This document shows positions 1 through 8,175 of a stretch of 31,578 bases of DNA, piece by piece. The stretch lies in assembly GCA_963592205.1 (NCBI GenBank), contig CAVAVU010000002.1:1-31578 (forward strand). Reading direction: 5' to 3'. Positions within the stretch are counted from its first letter, which is position 1; each line of letters opens with the position of its first letter. The notes under the pieces were generated by a model. The model was not told the DNA's origin. It worked only from the letters and a program-made list of their open reading frames with translations, and did not search any database. The DNA comes from Claveliimonas sp963592205 (GTDB taxonomy: Bacteria > Bacillota > Clostridia > Lachnospirales > Lachnospiraceae). A program made the translations under genes and the position numbers.

Positions 1-205
1 CGATATCGTCACTTTCTTCACTGCTGGTGACAATGAATATGTTGCACTGGCGCCACAGGGTGACGAGTTTGACGGTCTCGTATATCTTTACCGCTACATC
101 GAACATGACGATGAGGATCCGGAACTTGTAATGATCGAAAGCGATGAAGAATACGAGATCGCATCTAATGGGTTTGACGATTGGTTAGATCTCGAATGCG
201 ATTAA
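1..205 (+). CDS. DUF1292-family (UPF0473/YrzB-like) protein, 3' part
   Basis: The window opens inside this gene; 67 codons are visible, read from base 2 and ending with TAA at 203-205. The visible protein starts DIVTFFTAG and continues with a 'YVALAP' strand, 'LVYLYRY' and a very acidic tail rich in Asp/Glu that includes 'ESDEEYE' and ends near WLDLECD. This short, acidic, all-beta pattern with the tyrosine-rich centre matches the DUF1292 proteins of Firmicutes, small cytosolic proteins of unknown biochemical function usually encoded beside yrrK (ruvX) and fur-like genes. The start and promoter lie outside the window. Its stop codon directly abuts the stop codon of the convergent helicase gene, leaving no room for a terminator between them. 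Family assignment is from remembered pattern, not a search. Confidence 0.75.
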   Translation, partial: DIVTFFTAGDNEYVALAPQGDEFDGLVYLYRYIEHDDEDPELVMIESDEEYEIASNGFDDWLDLECD

Positions 206-2047
206 TTACCGACTGTGGAGTAATTCACCTACAAAGCGGGAAGGATCCAGATCCTTTCCGTTTTTCATTTTCGCGTAACTTATGATTAGTTTCCGTTTTG
301 CTCTTGTCATCGCCACGTAAAACATGCGCCGTTCCTCTTCCAGTTCTGCGTCCAGCTTCGCCTTCTTATACGGAATCACACCTTCATTACACTGGATCAT
401 AAATACGGTATCGAACTCCAGACCTTTTGCTCCATGCATAGTCATCAGCCATACACCATCGTTTCTTCCGGACTGTCTGGTCTTCTGTCCCAGAAGTGCG
501 GCCGAATACCGTTCGATATAATCCAGCCATTCCTGCATATCTGAATAATCTTTTGCTTTTTCCTGAATCTCCGTCAGCACCGTAAATAAATCTCCTTCAC
601 TGATCCTGCGCTCTCTGGCATATTCTTTCAGATAATCGTCATAGCCGATATGCTTACGTATGTACTGGATTGCCGCATACGGTGTCTGTCCCTCCATCAT
701 ACCGAGATCCCATTCAAACTGATCAATGCGGTCTAGCATCCAGCTCTTATCCATATAAAAGCAGCGGATATCCTCAAATGATACCGTTGCATTCTCCAGG
801 CTGTCTCTGCTGATATAGCGCACCGGAGCATTCATGACATCTAAAAATAATCTCCGATCCCGTTCTCCAAGCGCCAGTCTGACATAACTCATCAGATTCC
901 TTGCCACGAAATGATCATAGATGTTCTGGATGGATTCTTTCGCCTGAAACGGAATCTGATATTCCAGTAATGTCTCCATCAATACTCTTGCATCATTCGC
1001 CGTCCGGTAAAGAACTGCCATGTCCGAATATGGAATACCTTCTTTTTCCGCTTCCCGGATCTTATCGATCAGATATTTACTCTCTTCTTTTGCATCCTTC
1101 ACTTCCTGCACATGGATGCATGCGCCTTTATCGCCGGATGTAACCAGTTTTTTCTTATAGCGCCTGCTGTTATTGGAAATCACGCGAAGTGCGCCGTTCA
1201 CGATATTTCTGCTGGATCTGTAATTCACATCCAACAGGATTGTCTCTGTCTCCGGATAATCCTCGCCAAATCCCAGCATGATCTCCGGACTCGCGCCCCG
1301 GAAATGATAGATCGACTGGTCATCATCCCCTACCACAAACAGATTATTCTCCGGCATAGCGAGCATCCGCACCACTTCATACTGAATCCGGTTCACATCC
1401 TGAAACTCATCGATCAGAATATAGCAGAACCGCTTCTGCCACTGCTCCAGAATATCCGGTCTCCTGCGGAACAGATCATAACAGAGGAGCAGCATATCAT
1501 CGAAATCAATCTTGCGCATCAGCTTTCTCTGCTTCTCATAGGTCTGGTAGATTCTGGTAAATACCACCCCGTAACGTGTAGATTCATACTTTTCAATGCT
1601 GATCCCACGATTCTTTACATTACCAATCTCTGTGATCAGATCACGTATCTCTTCTTTTTCATCGGACAATTCCGGTTCAAATCCGATCTCCGGCATAGCA
1701 AGGATCTGTCGGATCAACTGATATTTCTCTTCTTCCGTCAGAATATTATCCGAAGTCAGCCGGTATGCCCATTTCAGGATACCAAAATACACGCCGTGAA
1801 ATGTACCGAACGTAACCGGATAATGCTTACCTTTCGTATAACTCTGGAACCGTTCTTTCATCTCTCTGGAAGCTGCCCTGGTAAAAGTAATGACCAGAAT
1901 TTCTTCTGGTCTTACTTTGTAATGCTCTATTAAATACTGTGTCCGTCTGGCAATCGTATATGTCTTACCAGATCCAGGTCCTGCCAGCACCATGCATGGT
2001 CCGTTACCATGCTTAATTGCCCGTTCCTGCGCCTCATTCGGCCCCAT
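206..2047 (-). CDS. UvrD/Rep-type ATP-dependent DNA helicase (short form)
   Basis: 613-residue superfamily 1A 3'-5' DNA helicase. Visible motifs in order: Q motif at residues 4-11 (N, Q, AI), Walker A AGPGSGKT (22-29), motif II IDEFQD, motif III GDDDQSIYHFRGA, motif IV NYRSS, motif V TMHGAKGLEFD and motif VI RRMFYVAMTRAKRKL. The protein ends about 25 residues after motif VI, at SRFVGELLHSR, so the C-terminal tail that carries the Tudor-like RNA-polymerase contact in PcrA/UvrD (about 720-740 residues) is absent. It starts 3 nt after the gltX stop, with an ACGAGGTAA Shine-Dalgarno region inside the end of gltX, so the two are probably cotranscribed. All catalytic motifs look intact, so it should be an active translocase. 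The exact paralogue (PcrA, Rep or a Clostridia-specific short form) cannot be decided here. Confidence 0.9.
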   Translation of the reverse strand: MGPNEAQERAIKHGNGPCMVLAGPGSGKTYTIARRTQYLIEHYKVRPEEILVITFTRAASREMKERFQSYTKGKHYPVTFGTFHGVYFGILKWAYRLTSDNILTEEEKYQLIRQILAMPEIGFEPELSDEKEEIRDLITEIGNVKNRGISIEKYESTRYGVVFTRIYQTYEKQRKLMRKIDFDDMLLLCYDLFRRRPDILEQWQKRFCYILIDEFQDVNRIQYEVVRMLAMPENNLFVVGDDDQSIYHFRGASPEIMLGFGEDYPETETILLDVNYRSSRNIVNGALRVISNNSRRYKKKLVTSGDKGACIHVQEVKDAKEESKYLIDKIREAEKEGIPYSDMAVLYRTANDARVLMETLLEYQIPFQAKESIQNIYDHFVARNLMSYVRLALGERDRRLFLDVMNAPVRYISRDSLENATVSFEDIRCFYMDKSWMLDRIDQFEWDLGMMEGQTPYAAIQYIRKHIGYDDYLKEYARERRISEGDLFTVLTEIQEKAKDYSDMQEWLDYIERYSAALLGQKTRQSGRNDGVWLMTMHGAKGLEFDTVFMIQCNEGVIPYKKAKLDAELEEERRMFYVAMTRAKRKLIISYAKMKNGKDLDPSRFVGELLHSR

Positions 2048-2050
2048 GTA

Positions 2051-3511
2051 TTACCTCGTTTCTAACTTCTCAATAGCCTTCTTGATTCGTGCAATGGACT
2101 CGTCTTTACCGAGTACGTCCATAATCTCTGTTGCTCCTCCCGGTGTATTCTGCTTACCGGAAATAGCAGTACGGATCGGCCACATTACATAGCCGACTTT
2201 TTTCTCGATCTCTCCCGCAAATGCTTTCAGTGTCTCAAACAGTGCATCGTTGCTGAAGTCTTCCTGTGCTTCCAGTACCGGGAGTACAGATTTCAGAAGT
2301 TCCAGAGAATTCTCCTCATTGGTCTTCATCTTCTTATGACAGTACATTGCTGTGTCATATTCCGGTACAGCCTGGAAGAAATCAATCTGATCCTTGATAT
2401 CCGGCAGAATCTCGATACGGGTCTTCACCAGTGCCGCGATCTTGCGCAGATCGTAATCTCCTGTGATCACTTCTTCGATATATGGCTTAGCCAGTTCGAA
2501 ATATTTCTCGAAATCCATAGCCTTCAGATACTCACCGTTCATCCAGCGTAGCTTCACGACATCAAATACGGCCGGCGACTTGCTCATATGACGGTAATCA
2601 AATGCCTTCACCAGGTCATCCAGTGAGAAGATCTCCTGATTATCAGTCGGGCACCATCCAAGCAATGCGACATAGTTCACGATAGCCTCTGATACGAAGC
2701 CCTGATCCAGCAGATCCTCATATGAAGAATGTCCACAGCGCTTGCTGAGTTTCTTATGATTCTCATCAGTGATCAACGGACAGTGTACATATACAGGCAC
2801 ATCCCATCCAAATGCTTCATACAAACGATTATACTTCGGTGCAGAAGAAAGGTACTCATTACCTCTTACTACATGTGTAATTCCCATCAAATGGTCATCA
2901 ATAACATTTGCAAAGTTGTAAGTCGGATATCCATCAGACTTGATCAGGATCATATCATCTAGCTCTGCGTTCGGCACTGTGATATCTCCATAGATCTCAT
3001 CGTGGAAAGTAGTCGTTCCTTCTGTCGGCATATTAATGCGGATAACATATGGCTTACCTGCTGCAAGGTTCGCTTCAATCTCTTCCTTGGAAAGGTGGAG
3101 ACAATGCTTGTCATATACCACGATCTCTGTACCGGATTCTGATACGGTACTCTTCAGAGATTCCAGTCTCTCTTTATCACAGAAGCAATAATAAGCATCT
3201 CCCTGCTCAATTAACTGCTTTGCGTATTTCAGGTAGAGTCCTGATTCATTACGCTCGCTCTGTACATAAGGACCTACACCGCCGTCCTTATCCGGTCCCT
3301 CATCGTGAATCAGACCTGTCTTGGCCAGTGTACGGTAAATGATCTCAAGTGCGCCTTCTACAAAACGCTCCTGGTCAGTATCCTCAATACGAAGAATAAA
3401 ATCTCCATCCTCATGCTTTGCGATCAGATATGCATACAATGCGGTTCTCAGATTACCCACGTGCATTCTTCCTGTCGGACTTGGGGCAAATCTTGTTCTC
3501 ACTTTACTCAT
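2051..3511 (-). CDS. gltX: Glutamyl-tRNA synthetase
   Basis: 486-residue class I aminoacyl-tRNA synthetase that charges tRNA-Glu (and, in organisms lacking GlnRS, often also tRNA-Gln for later transamidation). The N-terminus RFAPSPTGRMHVGN holds the HIGH-type signature, and KKLSKRCG about residue 255 is the KMSKS-type loop. The length is normal for bacterial GltX. The C-terminal helical anticodon-binding part is complete, ending in KKAIEKLETR. The gene is first in a two-gene transcription unit with the helicase. The 86-nt gap upstream contains a TATAAT-like box on the minus strand (ATTATA at 3546-3551), but no convincing -35 at 17 nt; I see no T-box leader in the short space. Confidence 0.97.
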   Translation of the reverse strand: MSKVRTRFAPSPTGRMHVGNLRTALYAYLIAKHEDGDFILRIEDTDQERFVEGALEIIYRTLAKTGLIHDEGPDKDGGVGPYVQSERNESGLYLKYAKQLIEQGDAYYCFCDKERLESLKSTVSESGTEIVVYDKHCLHLSKEEIEANLAAGKPYVIRINMPTEGTTTFHDEIYGDITVPNAELDDMILIKSDGYPTYNFANVIDDHLMGITHVVRGNEYLSSAPKYNRLYEAFGWDVPVYVHCPLITDENHKKLSKRCGHSSYEDLLDQGFVSEAIVNYVALLGWCPTDNQEIFSLDDLVKAFDYRHMSKSPAVFDVVKLRWMNGEYLKAMDFEKYFELAKPYIEEVITGDYDLRKIAALVKTRIEILPDIKDQIDFFQAVPEYDTAMYCHKKMKTNEENSLELLKSVLPVLEAQEDFSNDALFETLKAFAGEIEKKVGYVMWPIRTAISGKQNTPGGATEIMDVLGKDESIARIKKAIEKLETR

Positions 3512-3597
3512 TTCTCTATCTCCGTTTCTTTTATATTATTACATAATTATATAGTCTTATCTGTAAGCCAACTCTCATTTTAGCAGAGACGACCGTT

Positions 3598-4071
3598 TCA
3601 ATCAAGTTTTTTACTTTGTTTTTGTCTGCGGATTCTCCAGTAAGCAGGATTAAATACATCTCTCGGAATAGATACTACCGTAATAATGCCAAATACGATC
3701 GCAAATGCAATCTTCAATGCCATAAATCCGCTTTCGCCTGCTTTTTCCGTATCATTGATCACCAGCTCATATGCCGTATAATATACCGATGCACCCGGAA
3801 TCAGTGGAAATATTCCCGGCACCAGAAACATGGTAATCGGACATTTCATAGGCACCGTCAGAAACCGTGAAATCAGCACCACTGTAAGCGAGCCAAAAAA
3901 AGAGGCTATCGGCGCAGAACTATGAGGCAGTGCAATACAATACACCACCCATCCAAGTGTTCCGATCACACCGCAGCTCAGATAAAACCGTCTCGGCACA
4001 TTAAACAGAATTGCAAATGCAATCGTTCCCAGAAAAGAACAGACGATATTCGCAATAAACCAATGCATCAT
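3598..4071 (-). CDS. Threonine/serine exporter, small subunit (ThrE C-terminal half, DUF3815-type)
   Basis: 157-residue membrane protein with about five hydrophobic segments (for example IVCSFLGTIAFAILFNV and FFGSLTVVLISRFL) and the internal sequence FLVPGIFPLIPGASVYYTAYELV. This is the pattern of the second half of ThrE-type amino-acid exporters, which in many Firmicutes is encoded as a separate protein. Its ATG overlaps the TGA of the preceding gene by 4 nt (4068-4071), so the two halves are translationally coupled and very likely form one transporter. Substrate (threonine, serine or small peptides) is inferred from the Corynebacterium ThrE family only. The basic tail RRQKQSKKLD is probably cytoplasmic. 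Confidence 0.88.
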   Translation of the reverse strand: MMHWFIANIVCSFLGTIAFAILFNVPRRFYLSCGVIGTLGWVVYCIALPHSSAPIASFFGSLTVVLISRFLTVPMKCPITMFLVPGIFPLIPGASVYYTAYELVINDTEKAGESGFMALKIAFAIVFGIITVVSIPRDVFNPAYWRIRRQKQSKKLD

Positions 4072-4892
4072 AACTGCAGTCCTCCTATCCAGTTTTCAAA
4101 TATCCCAAGTGCCATTCCCACTCCAACAGCTATGTACACAAATCCAAGCAACGCATCCAGAATACGGATCGTTCCGGATAAGAAATCACTGTTCGCAATA
4201 TCGCGGATAGCATTGATCAGTGCAACCCCGGGTACCAGCGGAAGTATTGATGCGATGATCATGCCATCCAGCTCTATCGGTACCGGCAGGATTACATATG
4301 CTACCACAGCCAACACCGTGATCAACATACCGCCAAATACATTCGTGACCATCTTCGTCACATTATATCTGCTTGCAAGAATCACCCACACATACAGAAC
4401 ACTTCCAATGCCAAATGCAACAATGCTTTCCAGTGCTGTTGTCCCTAAAAAATAACCGAACAATCCAGCTCCGGCACCGGCTGCCAACACCTGCGTACTT
4501 GCTTTTTTAAACGGCATTGCCTCAATACGTATCAACTCATCCTGTGCTTCCCGAAGTGATGCTTTTCCTGCTGTAATACGTCTGGAAAGATCATTGACCT
4601 CCGCAACTGCCTCCAGATTAGTATAAGAAAGAGGAATATGTTTTACTTTCGTAAACACTTCCTCTTCCCCTCTTGCCGCACTGATAAAGATACCATTACT
4701 CATCACAAAGGTATCTACTTCATCTGCGCGGAATTGTCTGCAGATCCTGACAATGGTCTCTTCCACACGGAATATTTCTGCCCCGCTTTTCAGCAGGATC
4801 CTTCCGGCATCCAATGCCAAATCTACAACATCTTTTAATTTTTCTTCTTGTTCCATCTGTTCTTCCTGACAGACAGGTCTCAGATCTGCCAT
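4068..4892 (-). CDS. Threonine/serine exporter, large subunit (ThrE N-terminal half, DUF1212-type)
   Basis: 274 residues. The soluble N-terminal half contains DLALDAGRILLKSGAEIFRVEET and DTFVMSNGIFISA, the characteristic DUF1212 pattern; the C-terminal half has about five membrane spans, including LITVLAVVAYVILPVPI and IASILPLVPGVALINAI. The 'LPLVPGVALINAIRDI' stretch parallels 'FPLIPGASVYYTAYEL' in the partner, as expected if both halves arose by duplication of one membrane unit. The start at 4892 is supported by AAGGAGAGACT directly before the ATG. It is 23 nt downstream of the leucine-rich-repeat-like gene, so the three genes form an operon. Role: efflux of threonine/serine by proton exchange, by family inference. 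Confidence 0.9.
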   Translation of the reverse strand: MADLRPVCQEEQMEQEEKLKDVVDLALDAGRILLKSGAEIFRVEETIVRICRQFRADEVDTFVMSNGIFISAARGEEEVFTKVKHIPLSYTNLEAVAEVNDLSRRITAGKASLREAQDELIRIEAMPFKKASTQVLAAGAGAGLFGYFLGTTALESIVAFGIGSVLYVWVILASRYNVTKMVTNVFGGMLITVLAVVAYVILPVPIELDGMIIASILPLVPGVALINAIRDIANSDFLSGTIRILDALLGFVYIAVGVGMALGIFENWIGGLQL

Positions 4893-4915
4893 AGTCTCTC
4901 CTTTACAGACATGGA

Positions 4916-5665
4916 TCAGTCTTTTTGGTATAACATGCCATTTTCACTGCCATACACCGGATTATCCGGATGCACCTCAATGTAAAAGAGTTCAGAGAGA
5001 CCGTCAAATGCCGAATCACTGATATCTACAATATTCGCAGGTATGTATACTTCAAAAACCTCACTGCCAAGACTTGCAAATGCTCCGCCTGCAATGGCTG
5101 TACATCTGCTGTCAGCCGGAATATTCAGCACACCATCTGTGACTGTAATCCCATCACATCCCACGATTCTTCCGTCAGCATCACACTGAAATCCGTTTAT
5201 AGTTATTATGGTATCTGCATTTTCAGCAGGTTCCTCTATAACCGGTTCCTCTGCTCTGCCATGTGTAGTATCATCCAGTATCAGTTCCGGCACCCTGGCA
5301 GCCGTCACATCCGCCGCCTTGACAGGTGCGTTGCTTTGCATCGTAATGTCCTGCGCCGCAGTACCCGTCTTCTCCTCGAAGCTCTTCATCCTTTCTACTG
5401 GTATACTGCAGGAATATCGTGCTACATCCACATACATTTTGTTCCACACATCCAGGTTCAGATCATATGCGGTTGCAGTTGGCACAGTCCATACTTTCGC
5501 AGTGCTGTATTCACCATGTTCCATCACACTGAGTGTATGGATCTTTTCTGCAGATCCCACCAGAAGTGCAACAGTCAACAACACAGTGAATCCGTCTCTG
5601 ATTCCTTTCTGCTGCAAAAGTTTCCCTTTTGCAGTGTTACATTTTGTTAAACTATATTCCACCAT
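4916..5665 (-). CDS. Membrane-anchored protein with C-terminal BspA-type leucine-rich repeat
   Basis: 249 residues as called from ATG at 5665. A hydrophobic stretch at residues 26-38 (FTVLLTVALLVG) after a basic N-terminus suggests a signal anchor, so most of the chain should be outside the membrane. Residues about 155-249 read as BspA/LRR_5-like repeats: AIAGGAFASLGSEVFEVYIP, ISDSAFDGL, FYIEVHPDNPVYGSENGML. It stops in the middle of what is normally a repeat unit (after GMLYQKD), so it may be short compared with relatives. The start is uncertain: there is no good ribosome site before 5665, the frame stays open back to the trxB stop, and a perfect GGAGGTG site lies upstream for an out-of-frame ATG at 5718. 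It is first in an apparent operon with thrE1/thrE2. Function unknown. Confidence 0.7.
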   Translation of the reverse strand: MVEYSLTKCNTAKGKLLQQKGIRDGFTVLLTVALLVGSAEKIHTLSVMEHGEYSTAKVWTVPTATAYDLNLDVWNKMYVDVARYSCSIPVERMKSFEEKTGTAAQDITMQSNAPVKAADVTAARVPELILDDTTHGRAEEPVIEEPAENADTIITINGFQCDADGRIVGCDGITVTDGVLNIPADSRCTAIAGGAFASLGSEVFEVYIPANIVDISDSAFDGLSELFYIEVHPDNPVYGSENGMLYQKD

Positions 5666-5718
5666 GTCTTTATTATATTGTGGTTGCCATCTTTCGACAA
5701 TAGTTTCGGAGGTGTCAT
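5647..5718 (-). CDS. Possible 23-residue leader peptide or displaced start of the downstream gene
   Basis: An ATG at 5716-5718 sits 7 nt after a perfect GGAGG (5726-5730) and opens a 23-codon frame starting MTPPKLLSKDGN and ending with TAA at 5647-5649, overlapping the first 19 nt of the 249-codon gene in another frame. Both the ribosome site and the ATG are buried in a perfect 10-bp hairpin (5708-5730). Two readings are possible: a short leader peptide whose translation controls the next gene, or the true start of the downstream gene separated from it by a one-base indel, because the downstream frame stays open across this region and encodes protein-like sequence (SETIVERWQPQYNKD). No homologue is recognised. 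Confidence 0.35.
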   Translation of the reverse strand: MTPPKLLSKDGNHNIIKTWWNIV

Positions 5719-5730
5719 GTTGACACCTCC
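5708..5730. promoter_or_regulatory. Perfect 10-bp hairpin over a ribosome binding site
   Basis: GGAGGTGTCA (5708-5717), a 3-nt loop, and TGACACCTCC (5721-5730) form a perfect stem 5 nt downstream of the trxB stop. Neither strand has a T-run after it, so it is a poor intrinsic terminator. On the minus-strand RNA the 5' arm is itself a Shine-Dalgarno sequence with an ATG 7 nt after it, so the stem would hide a start site. It could also act as an RNA-end stabiliser for trxB. Confidence 0.6.
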
Positions 5731-5734
5731 AGAA

Positions 5735-6664
5735 TTATTGACATTGTCCCGATATATGCACCGCTGCGATTGCACCGTCTGCCGCCGCCGTAACCACCTG
5801 CCGCACACTCTTTACACGGATATCACCTGCTGCATATACGCCATCCACGCTCGTCCGCATTTCTTCATCCGCACGGATATATCCCTTCTCATCTAATTCC
5901 AATATTCCCTGAAAAAGCTCTGAATTCGGAATATTTCCCACAAAACCAAACAGACCGATCATACCGTCTTTTGGATCTGCTTCTATCTGCGTCTTCTCTC
6001 CGGTCTTTACATTACGTATGGTAAGTCCCTGTAAGATTCCTGCGCCGTGCGCTTCTTCCACTACGCTGTCCCACAGGAACGCAATCTTTGGATTGGCAAA
6101 TGCTTTTTCCTGAATGGACTTTACCGCGCGGAGTTCATCTCTCCGATGGACGATCGTTACCTTTCTCGCAAAGCGTGTCAGATAAATTGCTTCTTCCACC
6201 GCAGCATCTCCGCCTCCGGCTACATACACCTCAAGATCCCGGAAGAAATTCGCATCACAGGTTGCGCAGTACGAGATACCGCTTCCCCGGTACTTATCCT
6301 CACCCTCACATCCGATCGGACGTGCATGCGCACCGGCTGCAATGATCACATAGTGTCCCTGATAGATCTCTTTTTCGCCTTTCAGTTCTTTCACTTCTCC
6401 GGAAAAATCTACAGACTGGATCTGATCTCTTACCCGGACCGCACCGAAACGCGTTGCCTGTTCTGACATCCGCTTGATCAGCGATGCTCCACTCTCACCT
6501 TCCGGCATCTGTCCCGGATAATTCTCGATCTCATCCGTAACAGCAATCTGACCGCCGTCAGCTCCTTTTTCAATTAATAATACGGATAGTCCGCTTCTGC
6601 CGGCATACAGCGCTGCCGACAGTCCTGCCGGACCCGCTCCTAAAATCATTACATCATATACCAT
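5735..6664 (-). CDS. trxB: Thioredoxin reductase
   Basis: 309-residue FAD/NADPH flavoprotein that reduces thioredoxin in the cytoplasm. Visible: FAD-binding GAGPAGL (residues 9-15), the redox-active CATC (C133 and C136) in ISYCATCDANFF, the NADPH-binding GGGDAAVEEA followed by VHRRDELRA, and the C-terminal FAD motif GVYAAGDIR. Length and order match low-molecular-weight TrxB. The ribosome site is weak (CAGAGAT just before ATG), but the N-terminus MVYDVMILGAGPAGL aligns with the usual start of the family. It follows purB by 62 nt; whether it has its own promoter there is not clear. Purine genes and trxB being adjacent is probably layout rather than pathway. Confidence 0.95.
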   Translation of the reverse strand: MVYDVMILGAGPAGLSAALYAGRSGLSVLLIEKGADGGQIAVTDEIENYPGQMPEGESGASLIKRMSEQATRFGAVRVRDQIQSVDFSGEVKELKGEKEIYQGHYVIIAAGAHARPIGCEGEDKYRGSGISYCATCDANFFRDLEVYVAGGGDAAVEEAIYLTRFARKVTIVHRRDELRAVKSIQEKAFANPKIAFLWDSVVEEAHGAGILQGLTIRNVKTGEKTQIEADPKDGMIGLFGFVGNIPNSELFQGILELDEKGYIRADEEMRTSVDGVYAAGDIRVKSVRQVVTAAADGAIAAVHISGQCQ

Positions 6665-6726
6665 ATCTCTGCTGCATCCCTGTTCTTAATCATTTATACA
6701 CAAAGCCTTAACATTTACGCATCTAT

Positions 6727-8160
6727 TTATACGTTGATCTCTGCTTTTACACCGAGAATATCTTTGTTCTCTTCCAGTAACGGACGGATCACGTTGGTCA
6801 GATACTTGTCTACCTGTACAGATGCACGTCCGGTATATTTAGACGGATCCATCGTCTTCTTCAGTTCATCCAGTGTCAGGTTAAATGCAGGATCTGCTGC
6901 GATCAGTTCCAGAAGGTTATTGTCTTTTCCCTCTACCTTGACATTACGTCCGGCTTCCATAGACAGTTCACGGATACGCTCATGCAGTTCCTGTCTGTCT
7001 CCACCAGCCTTAACAGCATCCATCATAATGTTCTCTGTAGCCATGAATGGAAGTTCAGCCATCAGACGTTTCTCAATAACCTTTGGATATACTACGAGTC
7101 CGTCTACCACGTTCAGGCACAGATCCAGAATACCGTCGATTGCAAGGAATCCTTCCGGTACGCTCAGTCTCTTATTCGCAGAGTCATCCAGTGTACGCTC
7201 AAACCACTGTGTAGCGGATGTGATTGCCGGATTCAGCGCATCAATCATCACATATCTTGACAGAGATGCGATTCTCTCGCTTCGCATTGGGTTTCTCTTA
7301 TATGCCATTGCAGAGGAACCGATCTGGCTCTTCTCGAATGGTTCTTCTACTTCTTTCAGATGCTGCAGAAGACGGATATCGTTAGAGAACTTGTGTGCAC
7401 TTGCAGCAATACCTGCCAGTACGTTCAGCACTCTTGTATCTACTTTACGGGAATAGGTCTGTCCGGATACCGGATAGCACTGTTTGAATCCCATCTTCTC
7501 TGCGATCATCGGATCGATCTTATCAATCGTCTCCTGATCTCCGTCAAAGAGTTCCAGGAAACTTGCCTGTGTACCTGTAGTTCCCTTAGATCCGAGAAGC
7601 TTCAGTGTACTCAGTACATAATCCAGATCTTCCAGATCCATAGAGAACTCCTGAATCCACAGTGTCGCTCTCTTGCCTACGGTTGTCGGCTGTGCCGGCT
7701 GGAAATGAGTAAACGCCAGTGTCGGCTGATCTTTATATTTGTCTGCAAAATCTGCCAGCTCTGCAATTACATTGACCAGCTTGGTACGTACAAGCTGCAG
7801 CGCTTCATGCATCACGATAATATCGGTATTATCACCTACATAACAGGAAGTTGCTCCCAGATGAATGATTCCTTTTGCCTTCGGACACTGCTGTCCGTAT
7901 GCGTATACGTGAGACATTACATCGTGACGCACCTTCTTTTCTCTCTCTTTTGCCACTTCGTAATTAATGTCGTCTGCATGCTCCTTCAGCTCTGCGATCT
8001 GTTCATCTGTAATATCCAGTCCCAGTTCTTTCTCTGTCTCAGCTAATGCGATCCATAATTTTCTCCAGGTACGGAATTTCATATCCGGCGAAAAAATGTA
8101 CTGCATCTCCTTGCTTGCATAGCGCTCTGATAATGGGCTGCGGTATCTGTCGTTACTCAT
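6727..8160 (-). CDS. purB: Adenylosuccinate lyase
   Basis: 477-residue member of the fumarase/aspartase superfamily. It removes fumarate from SAICAR and from adenylosuccinate, acting twice in purine synthesis. The superfamily signature GSSAMAYKRNPMRSERI is present, as are the early TSCYVGDNTD and THFQPAQPTTVGKR segments that hold the catalytic histidines. Two ATGs are adjacent (8163 and 8160); AGGAGG at 8168-8173 lies 7 nt before the second and 4 nt before the first, so I prefer 8160. It begins 12-15 nt after the purF stop, so purF and purB are one transcription unit from the promoter upstream of purF. Confidence 0.96.
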   Translation of the reverse strand: MSNDRYRSPLSERYASKEMQYIFSPDMKFRTWRKLWIALAETEKELGLDITDEQIAELKEHADDINYEVAKEREKKVRHDVMSHVYAYGQQCPKAKGIIHLGATSCYVGDNTDIIVMHEALQLVRTKLVNVIAELADFADKYKDQPTLAFTHFQPAQPTTVGKRATLWIQEFSMDLEDLDYVLSTLKLLGSKGTTGTQASFLELFDGDQETIDKIDPMIAEKMGFKQCYPVSGQTYSRKVDTRVLNVLAGIAASAHKFSNDIRLLQHLKEVEEPFEKSQIGSSAMAYKRNPMRSERIASLSRYVMIDALNPAITSATQWFERTLDDSANKRLSVPEGFLAIDGILDLCLNVVDGLVVYPKVIEKRLMAELPFMATENIMMDAVKAGGDRQELHERIRELSMEAGRNVKVEGKDNNLLELIAADPAFNLTLDELKKTMDPSKYTGRASVQVDKYLTNVIRPLLEENKDILGVKAEINV

Positions 8161-8175
8161 CATATTTCCTCCTCG

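Noticed and set aside
1112..1933. Plus-strand open frame of 273 codons inside the helicase gene
   Set aside because: It is antisense to conserved helicase motifs, has no ribosome site and an unlike-protein composition; a shadow of the minus-strand gene.
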